This document shows positions 1 to 8,710 of a stretch of DNA of 64,000 bases, piece by piece; within the stretch, counting starts at the first letter, position 1, and every line of letters starts with the position of its first letter. The stretch spans positions 434,001 to 498,000 of the forward strand of contig CAXXLB010000002.1 of NCBI GenBank assembly GCA_963664675.2. Direction: 5' to 3'. The notes beneath the pieces were generated by a model, which saw only the letters and a list, made by a program, of their open reading frames with translations, was not told the DNA's origin and did no database searches. This stretch comes from JASGMR01 sp963664675 (GTDB taxonomy: Bacteria > Thermotogota > Thermotogae > Petrotogales > Kosmotogaceae). The position numbers and the translations under genes are program-made.

Positions 1-614
1 GTGTTCCACAGGATTCAGAAATAGAGGAAGTTCTGAGCACGGTCGGTTATGAAAATATCGTTTTTGACGGAGACAGTCAGAATTTTGTCAGGTTGCTCAA
101 CGGTGCGGAAATCGATCTGGCCGGTATTGCGAAGGGTTATGCTGTGGATTCCGCTCTGAAAATAATTAAATCACTAGATGAAAATGCAACGGGTTATATA
201 GATGCCGGCGGAGATATCGGAATAATTGGTCCGAAATACGGCAAAAGTCCGTGGATTATAGGAATCAGGAATCCCAGGGGAAGCAGTGAGCAGGACGTAA
301 TAGAATATATTTATTTATATGACGGTTCCGTCGCGACATCCGGAGACTATGAGAATTACTTCGTTGAGAACGGGATCAGATATCACCACTTGCTGGATTC
401 CGAAACGGGTTATCCCTCGAGGTCGGGAGTGATGAGTTCCACCGTTATCAGCAGTTCAACCATGCTGGCCGATGCCTTCGCCACGGCGGCCTTTGTTCTC
501 GGTAAGAAACCCGGTATAACATTTTTACCAAGAAACGGTGCTCTGGCATTTTTAGTCTTAGAAGATTTCAGTTCGTATAAATCCCCGGGTTTTGAGGCTT
601 ATCAGTCCAGATGA
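1..614 (+). CDS. apbE: FAD:protein FMN transferase (ApbE family), 5' truncated by window edge
   Basis: ApbE enzymes transfer FMN from FAD to a threonine or serine of target proteins, on the outer face of the membrane or in the periplasm, typically on Rnf/Nqr subunits and other FMN-binding proteins. The reading frame is open from position 3, so about 200 C-terminal residues are seen and the N-terminus with any signal peptide lies outside. Family motifs are visible: DLAGIAKGYAVD, DAGGDI, a HHLLDSETGYP stretch matching the usual H-I-I-D-P-x-T-G-x-P motif, and TMLADAFATAAFVLG, which carries metal-binding residues. It overlaps the next gene in an ATGA junction, so it is the upstream gene of an operon with NusG-II and Gx proteins, a combination seen in flavin-linked electron transfer loci. 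The pathway role is inferred. Confidence 0.93.
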   Translation, partial: VPQDSEIEEVLSTVGYENIVFDGDSQNFVRLLNGAEIDLAGIAKGYAVDSALKIIKSLDENATGYIDAGGDIGIIGPKYGKSPWIIGIRNPRGSSEQDVIEYIYLYDGSVATSGDYENYFVENGIRYHHLLDSETGYPSRSGVMSSTVISSSTMLADAFATAAFVLGKKPGITFLPRNGALAFLVLEDFSSYKSPGFEAYQSR

Positions 615-958
615 AGCTTTTTGGAAAATTTGATATTTTTTTATATCTGGTAATTTTCAGCTTTTTGTTCTGCCTCTTTTTTTTACGGGAAGCTCCCGGA
701 GATGTGAGAGTGTATGTCGATGGTGATCTTTATATGATAGTTTCTTTAACTGAAAATGCAATTTATGAAATTGAGGATTTCATGAAAATTGAAATCAGTG
801 ATTCCAGAGTAAGGGTTACAGAATCCACGTGTCCCGATAAATTGTGCATAAAAGCGGGATGGATCGACACACCCGGAATTCCAATCGTGTGTGTTCCCAA
901 TAAAACGATGGTTATGATAGAAGGCAGAGATCAGGAAATCGATGTGATAACGCAATGA
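611..958 (+). CDS. NusG domain II-containing membrane-anchored protein
   Basis: A 115-residue protein with one N-terminal hydrophobic segment (about residues 8-25) followed by a small beta-rich extracytoplasmic domain. The domain resembles the NusG domain II (DUF1312) family, including the STCPDKLCIKAGWI stretch with its two conserved cysteines spaced C-x4-C. The family is commonly encoded beside ApbE and Gx transporter genes, as here; its biochemical role is not established. The start overlaps the apbE stop (ATGA) and its own stop overlaps the next start (ATGA), indicating translational coupling. The cysteine pair suggests a redox or ligand-binding function, but that is inference only. Confidence 0.85.
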   Translation: MKLFGKFDIFLYLVIFSFLFCLFFLREAPGDVRVYVDGDLYMIVSLTENAIYEIEDFMKIEISDSRVRVTESTCPDKLCIKAGWIDTPGIPIVCVPNKTMVMIEGRDQEIDVITQ

Positions 959-1467
959 ACACCAGAAAAATAGCGCTCTTTTCACTGCTCATTTCCTTTG
1001 GATCGGTACTGTATATTATAGAAACGTTTATTCCCTTCCCCGCTCCGATTCCCGGAGGAAGGTGGGGATTCTCGAATATGACGATTCTTCTGGCACTTCA
1101 ATTCTGTGATTATAAAGATATCATCTTTTTTTCAATTTTAAAAAATTCGATAGGTAGCCTTTTAACGGGCAAGTTCGCCACAGTGGGATATTTGATGGGT
1201 ATTTCAGGACTGGTGGCTGCTTCTGTATTCATGCTTTTTTTATACAGACGAAAGAACAAATTCGGTCTTATTTCAATAAGTGTCACCGGAGCGGCCCTGA
1301 ACAATTTCATTCAGTTGCTTATCGCGTCCTCATTGATAGTGAAAAATTCGAATGTTCTGATACTTTACCCGTATTATTTAATAATCGGTTCGATTTCTGC
1401 TGTTGCGAATGCATTTATCGTCGTATTTATTTATGAAAGGACTGGTGAAGAAATATGGAAAATATAA
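955..1467 (+). CDS. Gx transporter family membrane protein
   Basis: A 170-residue, highly hydrophobic protein with about five membrane segments. It matches the family often labelled heptaprenyl diphosphate synthase component I or Gx transporter, including an early PIPGGRWGFSNM motif. Related S-component-like proteins are thought to bind small substrates, and the family recurs beside ApbE and NusG-II genes. Substrate unknown. It begins at an ATGA overlap with the previous gene and overlaps maf by 13 bases, so the operon is tightly packed. The old heptaprenyl synthase label is likely misleading because no prenyl-synthase partner is nearby. Confidence 0.85.
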   Translation: MNTRKIALFSLLISFGSVLYIIETFIPFPAPIPGGRWGFSNMTILLALQFCDYKDIIFFSILKNSIGSLLTGKFATVGYLMGISGLVAASVFMLFLYRRKNKFGLISISVTGAALNNFIQLLIASSLIVKNSNVLILYPYYLIIGSISAVANAFIVVFIYERTGEEIWKI

Positions 1468-2024
1468 TTTTAGCATCTACTTCTCCCAGAAGAAGGGAAT
1501 TGATGAAAAAATATCAGATAGAATTTATTTGTGCGGAACCTGAGGGAGTCGAGGAAAATATCGTTTCGAATATGGAAATTTCCCCACAGCTTGAAAATCT
1601 TTCGTTTTTTAAGGCCAGAAGCATACAGAAAAAATACCCTTCAAATATCATCGTCGGAGCAGATACTATAGTTTATTTCGACGGGGAAATTTTAGGAAAA
1701 CCTTCAAACCGGGAGGAAGCGATAAAATACTTAAGAAGGTTATCCGGAAATCAGCATTATGTGTATACGGGCGTGACTTTAATCAAGGGAAGCAAAAGGT
1801 CCTCGTTCACGGAAATTACCGAGGTAAAATTCAGGGATATCCCGGATTACGCTATAGAAAGTTATGTGAACTCAGGTAAACCGATGGATAAAGCGGGTTC
1901 TTACGGCATTCAGGATTATGGAGCGTTGTTTGTAGAGAATATAAACGGTGACTTTTACAATGTTATGGGATTGCCACTCGGAAGATTGTGGGTCGAATTC
2001 AGGAATTTTGGATTTGAAATATGA
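1455..2024 (+). CDS. maf: Maf-type nucleoside triphosphate pyrophosphatase
   Basis: Maf proteins hydrolyse non-canonical or canonical (d)NTPs such as dTTP and UTP to the monophosphate and pyrophosphate in the cytoplasm, and are linked to septum inhibition in Bacillus. Length (189 aa) is typical. Visible motifs are the N-terminal ASTSPRRRELM substrate-binding signature, VGADTIV with the catalytic aspartate followed by GEILGKP, and the SGKPMDKAGSYGIQ motif. The start overlaps the Gx gene by 13 bases and the stop overlaps radC. The maf-radC pairing is conserved in many Gram-positive bacteria, usually ahead of mreB; here no mre gene follows. Confidence 0.95.
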   Translation: MENIILASTSPRRRELMKKYQIEFICAEPEGVEENIVSNMEISPQLENLSFFKARSIQKKYPSNIIVGADTIVYFDGEILGKPSNREEAIKYLRRLSGNQHYVYTGVTLIKGSKRSSFTEITEVKFRDIPDYAIESYVNSGKPMDKAGSYGIQDYGALFVENINGDFYNVMGLPLGRLWVEFRNFGFEI

Positions 2025-2692
2025 ACAGAGAAATGGGGCCGAGAGAAAAATTGTTGGAGGACGGGAAAGACAGCCTTTCCGATGAAGAGCTTCTTGCGAT
2101 TTTACTCAGAACCGGCTCGAAGAATTGCGATGTCATTCAGTTGAGTAAAAATGTTCTGGAAGAGTTTGGTTCATTACCTAAGATGTTCTCAGCCGAAGTG
2201 GCGGAATTAGAGAATATAAAAGGGATAGGCAAAGCGAAGGCTTTAACTATAGTAGCCGCACTGGAGATAGCATACAGGGCCTACAGGGAAATAATAAAAA
2301 GAGACAAAGAGAAAAAAATGAATAATCCGATTTCAGTTTATAAATTTTGCTCGGACATGATTTTATTGAAATACGAAATGGTCAGAGCAATTTATCTGAA
2401 TACGAAGCTGGAATATCTCGGATACGCCAACATTTCTAAAGGGACTCTTGACGGCTCCCTTATTCATCCGAGAGAGGTCTTCAGGAATGCGATTCTTAAA
2501 AATTCTTCTTCTTTAATACTGGTGCATAATCACCCTTCGGGTAATCCCGCTCCGAGCCGGGACGATGAAAATATAACGGAAAAGATGACTAACGCGGGAA
2601 AAGTTATCGGAATAAGTCTTCTGGATCATATAATAATCGGCAAAGGGAATCTGTACAGCTTTAAGGCTTGCAGAATAATAAAAGCGAATTAA
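2021..2692 (+). CDS. radC: RadC family JAB-domain protein (UPF0758)
   Basis: A 223-residue RadC-like protein. The N-terminal half holds a helix-hairpin-helix stretch (LENIKGIGKAKALTIVAALE) and the C-terminal half a JAB1/MPN metallo-domain with the zinc motif HNHPSGNPAPSRDD (H-x-H-x10-D). The name comes from an E. coli repair mutant, but a direct repair role has been disputed; the JAB domain implies a zinc hydrolase or nuclease-like activity. It is the last gene of the apbE-NusGII-Gx-maf operon, starting by ATGA overlap, and is followed by a GC-rich hairpin. Confidence 0.93.
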   Translation: MNREMGPREKLLEDGKDSLSDEELLAILLRTGSKNCDVIQLSKNVLEEFGSLPKMFSAEVAELENIKGIGKAKALTIVAALEIAYRAYREIIKRDKEKKMNNPISVYKFCSDMILLKYEMVRAIYLNTKLEYLGYANISKGTLDGSLIHPREVFRNAILKNSSSLILVHNHPSGNPAPSRDDENITEKMTNAGKVIGISLLDHIIIGKGNLYSFKACRIIKAN

Positions 2693-2721
2693 AAAAACGG
2701 GGCCCACGACCCCGAAATTTT
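2691..2721 (-). terminator. Intrinsic terminator between radC and tldE (convergent)
   Basis: CGGGG (2698-2702) and CCCCG (2710-2714) form a stem with a 7-nt loop. On the minus strand it is followed by seven T (complement of 2691-2697), a strong terminator for the tldD-tldE operon. On the plus strand it is followed by AAATTTTT, so it may also stop the radC operon. Confidence 0.8.
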
Positions 2722-2732
2722 TATATTTGTTA

Positions 2733-3971
2733 TTAAAGCAATTCCACATCCATATCGAACACTATGGTATTAGTGTGTTTGTTGAGTGTAGTCATCGAAT
2801 TACTGCTCACTCCGATGAAATCTTTTCCGAACATTTCATATATGGACGAACTTACTTTTAATTGAGGCAGTTTTCCCACAAAATTTTTCCCGTCGAAGAG
2901 ATATCCGACCTGAATCGGTGTTGAAAATTTGCCCTCCGAAGTGAAATCACCACCACTTATCAATAAGGCGAAGATGGCGGCTCTTCCGGCTGTCAGTTCG
3001 AGTAATGATTTGTTCGATTTGACCGGACAGAGGTGGGGAGTTCCGATATTCGGAACGGAATCATAATCACCGGAGGCGGAACCTGCAACCGGCAGATTGA
3101 ATTTTTTTGTTGTGTTTTTATCAGAGTAGGGGGCCTTCAGAACACCCTTTTCTATCAGTGGATAGCGGTAATCATTCAGAACGGTTCCTTCGAAATCGAA
3201 GAAAGATCCATAATGCCCGTCTTCTATATTTCTCGTGAGATTCAGGCTGAATTCCTCGTTGAAAAGCTTTTCGTTCAGTTTATTTGAAAATATCGATCCT
3301 CCCGAAGCGAAGATCAATCCGTTGAGATCATTGAAGAATTTGAGAAGATATGTCGCGTCCTCGGCGAAAAAGATTATGGGATATTTTCCGTTCTTGAAAT
3401 CCTTTATATCGTTTTTATAGGCATCACAGATTTTATTTGTCATGTTTACGAATTCTTTTTTATCATAATTCAGACCCTGGTATCCGACAAAACTGTCCAT
3501 GATGTTTGAAGAATCCTTGTGCTTTATAAGGAAAGAAACATCAAGATTACTCACATCGGAATGAAGATCCAATCCCACATCGTTTTTGATCGTAACGTCA
3601 TTTCTGGTCATAATAGCCTTGTGGCTGAACAGGAAGTCGGGTTGTTCCTTTTTTAAAGAGTACAGCAGATCGTTTATTTTATCCAGGAATTCCTTTTCAT
3701 CGAAAATTTCCGAACTTATTACCTTTTCTTCCTGAATATTCTCCGTCGGTCTGGCCTTGTATTCGATGTCTAAATCCAGGGCCTTTTTAGCTTTATCCGT
3801 CAATTCCTCTTCATCGAATTTTCCGAGAGCGCCGGCAACTCCAATCTTTTCCGAATCATAAATTCTTATGCCGGTCTTGAGAATATCCTTCTTTCTTATG
3901 GATTCAACTTCTGTCTGAACTACATTTATTGCGGTTTGTACGGTTCTTGTCTGAAATTTTTCCTTAATCAT
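2733..3971 (-). CDS. tldE: TldD/PmbA family protein, TldE-like partner (lacks metal motif)
   Basis: A 412-residue member of the TldD/PmbA (U62) family. TldE is the non-catalytic half of the TldD/TldE heterodimer, a metalloprotease that trims peptides such as microcin B17 and other modified peptides and the CcdA antitoxin. It lacks the HExxxH motif found in its neighbour, as expected for the E subunit, and keeps the family C-terminal region (GDFTSEGKFSTPIQVGYLFDGKNFVGKL). The ATG is preceded by GGGAGGT at good spacing. It lies 16 bases behind tldD in the same operon. No peptide precursor gene was recognised nearby, so the substrate is unknown. Confidence 0.9.
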   Translation of the reverse strand: MIKEKFQTRTVQTAINVVQTEVESIRKKDILKTGIRIYDSEKIGVAGALGKFDEEELTDKAKKALDLDIEYKARPTENIQEEKVISSEIFDEKEFLDKINDLLYSLKKEQPDFLFSHKAIMTRNDVTIKNDVGLDLHSDVSNLDVSFLIKHKDSSNIMDSFVGYQGLNYDKKEFVNMTNKICDAYKNDIKDFKNGKYPIIFFAEDATYLLKFFNDLNGLIFASGGSIFSNKLNEKLFNEEFSLNLTRNIEDGHYGSFFDFEGTVLNDYRYPLIEKGVLKAPYSDKNTTKKFNLPVAGSASGDYDSVPNIGTPHLCPVKSNKSLLELTAGRAAIFALLISGGDFTSEGKFSTPIQVGYLFDGKNFVGKLPQLKVSSSIYEMFGKDFIGVSSNSMTTLNKHTNTIVFDMDVELL

Positions 3972-3987
3972 AATAAAGCACCTCCCC

Positions 3988-5328
3988 CTATTGAACGTTC
4001 ATGGTTTTTATTTTGATAAATGGACCACCAAAGGAGACGGAAAGAGGATATTGCTCCATTTTTCCGCAACCTCCGCCTATCATGCTGCGAAGTCTATATT
4101 CTTTAGTTGCATCTTCAATAAGGTTGAGTGTTTCAAAAACATTTCCTGTGACAACCGATATTTTAACGGGTTCTGCGATATTTCCATCTCTTATCATGAA
4201 GGCCGTTTTTGGAGCTATGGTGAATGTGGACATGCCGGAACCATGATTGAATGATTCGATATAAACCCCTTTATCTATATTCTTTATGATCTCTTTGAAA
4301 GATTTCGTTCCAGGCTTTATGTAGGTGGAAGTCATTCTCACGATGGGCTCGTATTCGAAGTTTATGGCTCTCGCATTTCCGGTTAACGATTCTCCCAGGG
4401 ATGCCGCCGTTACGGAACTGTGAAGTCTGCCGGATAAGATGCCGTTTTTTATCAGGTAAGTTTCCTCTGCTTTAGTTCCCTCGTCGTCGAATGGTACAAA
4501 ACCTGAACCGGGCTGATTGCCGTCGTCTACAATGGATAGAATATCACTCCCGACTTTTTTACCGATCTCCCATTCCTTCATCATGGTTTTATCTCCGATC
4601 ATGAAATCCGATTCACTCTTGTGTCCAAAGCTCTCATGTGCGAATACACCCGCAACGTCAGGCGAAAGGACCACGGGGTATTTGCCGGGTATGACATCTA
4701 CGGAGTCATTTAGGAAATTGATCGAAGCGTTGAAGTATTTTTTCACTTCGTCCGAACAATTCAGGAGATCATCAAAATTATCTGCAGCCTTAATGAAGAG
4801 ATCTTCGAAATTTTTGTCTCCATTGGTCAGTTTATAGTAAATTCGAAATCCGCAAATCTGGGTATCGAATTTTAAATCGGCCCCTTTACTGGAATAAAAA
4901 TGTTTCACATGGTTTTTATCCATGTAATTCAATCGCCAGGCTTTCACGAATTCGTTTTTTGAAACGATCGGGATACATTCGTTCAGAAGTTCCTTTTTTC
5001 TCTGAAGTTCAACTTTCTTCACAGAGTTGTCCCCTTGAAATTTGAAATATTCCCCGACGTTGACCTCAAAGTTTTTGACGACGGGATTATTGTCGATGGA
5101 CCTGTTTTTATGAGCGAGTTCTGCGAGTTTATCCAGTTCTTCCTGTATCGATTCGATTTCTGTGATTGATGAATAGTACCATCTTTCACCATCATACAGC
5201 CTTAAAAAAGCTCCCTGATACTCCTTTTCCTTTATCTCGTCATATTTGCCCATGGTATTCTGGATTACGGTCTGAAATACTTTCTCAATTCTCACATCTG
5301 AATAAAAATATTTTGGAAATTTGTACAA
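3988..5328 (-). CDS. tldD: TldD family zinc metalloprotease
   Basis: A 446-residue catalytic subunit of the TldD/TldE protease. The zinc motif HESFGH is at residues 231-236 inside AGVFAHESFGHKSESDF. The C-terminal GGGCGKMEQ-containing stretch is typical of the family. Known homologues admit only unfolded or short peptides to the active site. The start is TTG, placed 7 nt after GGGAGG; no ATG is available in that position. It is the second gene of a three-gene operon with the TM1266-like regulator upstream and tldE downstream. Length is close to the usual 450-480 residues. Confidence 0.93.
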   Translation of the reverse strand: MYKFPKYFYSDVRIEKVFQTVIQNTMGKYDEIKEKEYQGAFLRLYDGERWYYSSITEIESIQEELDKLAELAHKNRSIDNNPVVKNFEVNVGEYFKFQGDNSVKKVELQRKKELLNECIPIVSKNEFVKAWRLNYMDKNHVKHFYSSKGADLKFDTQICGFRIYYKLTNGDKNFEDLFIKAADNFDDLLNCSDEVKKYFNASINFLNDSVDVIPGKYPVVLSPDVAGVFAHESFGHKSESDFMIGDKTMMKEWEIGKKVGSDILSIVDDGNQPGSGFVPFDDEGTKAEETYLIKNGILSGRLHSSVTAASLGESLTGNARAINFEYEPIVRMTSTYIKPGTKSFKEIIKNIDKGVYIESFNHGSGMSTFTIAPKTAFMIRDGNIAEPVKISVVTGNVFETLNLIEDATKEYRLRSMIGGGCGKMEQYPLSVSFGGPFIKIKTMNVQ

Positions 5329-5345
5329 AATAATACCTCCCCCTG

Positions 5346-5603
5346 TTATTCTAGGTCAAGCCTCATGATTTCTGCTTTAACACCTTTTAGTAGATTCAGT
5401 TCCTTCTTCAGTTCCTCATGTTTTTCAGTATCTCCAACTAGTTCAAGTATCAGCAGTCCGGATTCGGAACACGTGTTTAAAATTCCGTCATGCAACCCGA
5501 GTCTGACTTTGATAAAGCAACCCCAGTCAGTTAGAATTTTCTGTACCGATGTCGCGTTATTTTTTCTGTTGTCCAGCAAAACACCCATTACTGTTCTAAA
5601 CAT
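5346..5603 (-). CDS. TM1266-like putative iron-only hydrogenase system regulator
   Basis: An 85-residue protein (MFRTVMGVLLDNRKN start) resembling the small ferredoxin/ACT-like fold family typified by Thermotoga TM1266, usually annotated as a putative regulator of the iron-only hydrogenase system and related to the NikR ligand domain. No DNA-binding domain is visible. The ATG was chosen because GGAGGT lies 7 nt upstream; a longer frame starting 15 bases earlier would put the ribosome site inside the gene. It is the first gene of an operon with tldD and tldE, and no hydrogenase gene is in the window, so its target here is unclear. Confidence 0.75.
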   Translation of the reverse strand: MFRTVMGVLLDNRKNNATSVQKILTDWGCFIKVRLGLHDGILNTCSESGLLILELVGDTEKHEELKKELNLLKGVKAEIMRLDLE

Positions 5604-5800
5604 AGTTAAAACCTCCATTTTTGAATAATATTTTACCCGTTCTCGTCGTTTACAGCACCTTTAAATCTCCGGATAAAAAAGTGGGATCCGTCGTACCCTT
5701 ATTCTTCCATCCTTTTCAGAGCCTCTTCGCCTACATACATTGAATTTATTCTGAATTATTTTATCTTTTTCTTTCTACCACTGAATTTATTTTTTCTCTT

Positions 5801-6538
5801 TTATGATATTCTGTCCTTTCCGAAAACCTCGAAAAAGTCGTTTTTTATCCTGGTAAAACTCTCTTCATTGAGCCATTTTTCGAGTTTATATTTTTTATAG
5901 AGATCTCTGACTCTGTACTTATAGTTTAAATCATCTATATGAACTTTTCCAACCAGATTGACCAATCGATTTGCGAGTCTTTTTGAATTCATAGGTAAGG
6001 CGGGTCCTATAAAGGCATCCGTCGGAATATTGTGTCCGTTCAGCTTCTCAATCAGTTCTATTCTTTCCGGAATCGAATTTGCTCCCGGTTCGAAAATTTT
6101 TCTCATGTCATCATTATCGGTCGTTACAGTTATCATGATGTACACTTTTTTTGAAAGTTTCAACAGGTCTATATCTCTCAAGATTAAATTCGATTTCGTC
6201 ATAATGAATATCGGAAAATCATAGGAGATCAATCTTTTCAGAATATTTCGCGTCAATTCATATTTTTTCTCTATGTGTTGATATGCGTCACAATTTGTCG
6301 ATATGAAAAAATTTCTGTAAGGGGTTTTTCCTATTTCTCTGTTCAGCACTTCTATCAAATTTTTTTTGATATAAACATCCTTGCCCCATTTACCCGCAGT
6401 ATTCTTGAACTGTCCTATGAACTGCGCAAAACAATATCTGCAGCCAACAGTACATCCGATATAGGGATTTATGGTATAGTATGAAACAGGTATCTTTGTT
6501 TTTGAGATAGCTTTTTTGACGTTAATTTCATAAAACAT
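5801..6538 (-). CDS. SPL-family radical SAM protein
   Basis: A 245-residue radical SAM protein with the cluster motif C-T-V-G-C-R-Y-C (CxxxCxxC) near residues 29-36. The surrounding NPYIGCTVGCRYCFAQ resembles the spore photoproduct lyase-like (SplB/Rv2578c) family of unknown substrate. A generic radical SAM barrel follows. It is single, transcribed away from the neighbouring ABC operon, with about 80 bases between the divergent starts. Between its stop and the upstream end of the regulator gene (5604-5800) no feature was seen. The reaction cannot be named from sequence. Confidence 0.82.
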   Translation of the reverse strand: MFYEINVKKAISKTKIPVSYYTINPYIGCTVGCRYCFAQFIGQFKNTAGKWGKDVYIKKNLIEVLNREIGKTPYRNFFISTNCDAYQHIEKKYELTRNILKRLISYDFPIFIMTKSNLILRDIDLLKLSKKVYIMITVTTDNDDMRKIFEPGANSIPERIELIEKLNGHNIPTDAFIGPALPMNSKRLANRLVNLVGKVHIDDLNYKYRVRDLYKKYKLEKWLNEESFTRIKNDFFEVFGKDRIS

Positions 6539-6617
6539 ATTTTATTATAATAAATTTTCCTTATAATTTTGTTAAAATATAAGATTGTATCATTATCTTT
6601 TTCAGAGAGGTGATTTA

Positions 6618-7535
6618 ATGAGCGAATGTGTACTCAAAGTAACTGATTTAAAAAAACAATACGGAGAAGTCAAAGCGGTAGATGGCATATCCTTTGAAGT
6701 GAATAAGGGCGATGTTTTAGCTATTCTTGGTCCAAATGGGGCCGGAAAAAGTACTACTGTTGAAATGATCGAGGGCTTGAGAAAAAAAGACTCGGGAGAA
6801 ATAGAATATTTTGGAGAGAAACCTGTTCATATAACCAAGGAAATAAAAGAAAGAATGGGTGTTCAACTGCAGAAATCCGCCTTTTTAGAGAATCTTACGG
6901 TTAAAGAGACATTGGAGTTCTTCGGGGGATTGTACAGAAAAGCTTTGAAAAGTTCGGAATTGATAGATATGATGTCTCTCGGTGAAAAACAGAAGAGTAA
7001 GGTCAAGAATCTTTCCGGAGGCCAGCTCCAGAGACTGGCGGTGGCCGTTTCTATAGTAAACGATCCGGATATCGTTTTTCTGGATGAGCCGACCACGGGA
7101 TTGGATCCTCAGGCGAGAAGGATGCTCTGGGAGAAAATAGAAAACCTTAAAATCCATGGAAAGACGATCATTATCACTACTCACTACATGGAAGAGGCCG
7201 AGATTCTGGCGGATGAGATAATTATTTTTGATCATGGAAAGATAATCGCCAGAGGCACTCTCCAGGAATTGCTTGATTCCGTCAATAAGGGTAAATATGT
7301 CGAATTCAGTCTCGATAAAGTGGATGGAATTCCGGAGGAACTGAAGAAAATCGAAGGATTTAAAGAAATAGAAAAAAACAGATACTCTTTACCAACGGAG
7401 GATGTTGAAAAGACACTTTCTATAATTTTTAATATATCCCACAGCGAGAACTTTTATATTGAAAATATAACGATCAGAAAGATGAATCTGGAAGATGTTT
7501 TCCTCGTCCTGACAGGACGATCGTTAAGAGATTAA
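6618..7535 (+). CDS. ABC transporter ATP-binding protein (drug/lipid exporter type)
   Basis: A 305-residue ATPase with Walker A GPNGAGKST, signature LSGGQLQRL, Walker B VFLDEPTTGLD and a C-terminal accessory region of the DrrA/CcmA-like type. The ATG at 6618 follows GAGAGG at normal spacing; an earlier in-frame start at 6585 has no ribosome site. It is followed by two ABC-2 permease genes, 8 bases and then an overlap away, making a complete exporter: one ATPase dimer with a permease heterodimer. Substrate unknown; ABC-2 exporters of this type move drugs, lipids or peptides. Confidence 0.93.
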   Translation: MSECVLKVTDLKKQYGEVKAVDGISFEVNKGDVLAILGPNGAGKSTTVEMIEGLRKKDSGEIEYFGEKPVHITKEIKERMGVQLQKSAFLENLTVKETLEFFGGLYRKALKSSELIDMMSLGEKQKSKVKNLSGGQLQRLAVAVSIVNDPDIVFLDEPTTGLDPQARRMLWEKIENLKIHGKTIIITTHYMEEAEILADEIIIFDHGKIIARGTLQELLDSVNKGKYVEFSLDKVDGIPEELKKIEGFKEIEKNRYSLPTEDVEKTLSIIFNISHSENFYIENITIRKMNLEDVFLVLTGRSLRD

Positions 7536-7546
7536 GGTGTGGTTTG

Positions 7547-8710
7547 ATGAGGAAATTCTTTTCGTTTTTTACTGGATTGATTAAAAATGATTTCAGAGAT
7601 TTTCAAACTATATTCTGGGCTGTGGTATTTCCGGTGGTGCTCTTTATAATTTTTTCTTCAATTTTTGGCGGATTTTCCGAAGGTGATTTTAAGGTGAGAA
7701 TCGGACTTGTCAAAGAAGAGGAATTCACCGGGCTGGGTACGATTCTTGACACGGTCCTGACTCAGGTCAGCGGAGAGAATGGTCCCCTGATAATAACGGA
7801 ATACGATGATGTGAATGAAGCCGTCGCCCAGTTGAGAAGAGATAAGCAGGATGTTGTACTTCAGATTCCGGATGGGACCAGTGCCAAAATAACTTCGGAA
7901 ATCATGATCGAAAACTCGCAGATCGGGGCGGCCAATTTGAACGTTTATTATTTCAGTGGAAATCAATTTTCGGAGATTTCCAAGGGTATCGTCATCCAGA
8001 TAATGAATGGTGTTAATACCGAAATAGAAAAAAGACAGAATAATGATTTTCAGGATTATGCAACAGATCTGGATCCCGTTAGTTCGGAAGGCCAGACATT
8101 CAGTTATGATGTTTATTATTTGTTGAGTATTCTTTTGATGTCTTATATAATAGTTTCGGTTTTCAATATGCCCATGGGTCTTTTGGATGCTAAGGAGAGG
8201 GGGACGAACAAAAAGATTTTTTCTGCTCCTATTTCTCCACTGTTCTATTTTTCGGCTTATCTATTGAAAACAGCACTTGTTGGTGTTCTGTCGACTGCGG
8301 TAGTCTATCTTTATGCGGGTTTCATCAGTGGAATAAATGACCCGAGACTTTATTCGCCGCAGTTCATAGGTGTTTTATTGTTTTCACTGGTGGTCATGCT
8401 GAGTGTAGGAATGATGATGGCCGTTCTGGTAAAAAAATTCACAACACTGATCGGAGTATCGCAGATCGTCAATTATTTATTTATGTTTCTGGGAGGACTC
8501 TGGTTTCCTGTCATATCTTTTCCATGGGCGATTCGTTGGATCACCTACGTTTTACCAACGACGTATTTGATCGAGATGATGAGAAGGCTTATAGGACTTA
8601 CAACATTGCAGATGGATTTTTCTGGATTGTTCCTGGTTCCACTGATATGGTTGGCTGGAGCAATCGTGATTTTCTTTATTAAGTTTAAAAGGGTGATGGG
8701 TTATGAGTAA
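7547..8710 (+). CDS. ABC-2 type permease
   Basis: A 388-residue permease with one N-terminal membrane segment (about residues 20-40), a large extracytoplasmic domain (about 45-185), and five C-terminal membrane segments, the classic ABC-2 (YhgE/DrrB-like) layout. The ATG at 7547 was preferred over a TTG immediately before it. It follows the ATPase by a few bases and overlaps the next permease by 8 bases. The two permeases are of similar design and probably pair as a heterodimer. Confidence 0.9.
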   Translation: MRKFFSFFTGLIKNDFRDFQTIFWAVVFPVVLFIIFSSIFGGFSEGDFKVRIGLVKEEEFTGLGTILDTVLTQVSGENGPLIITEYDDVNEAVAQLRRDKQDVVLQIPDGTSAKITSEIMIENSQIGAANLNVYYFSGNQFSEISKGIVIQIMNGVNTEIEKRQNNDFQDYATDLDPVSSEGQTFSYDVYYLLSILLMSYIIVSVFNMPMGLLDAKERGTNKKIFSAPISPLFYFSAYLLKTALVGVLSTAVVYLYAGFISGINDPRLYSPQFIGVLLFSLVVMLSVGMMMAVLVKKFTTLIGVSQIVNYLFMFLGGLWFPVISFPWAIRWITYVLPTTYLIEMMRRLIGLTTLQMDFSGLFLVPLIWLAGAIVIFFIKFKRVMGYE

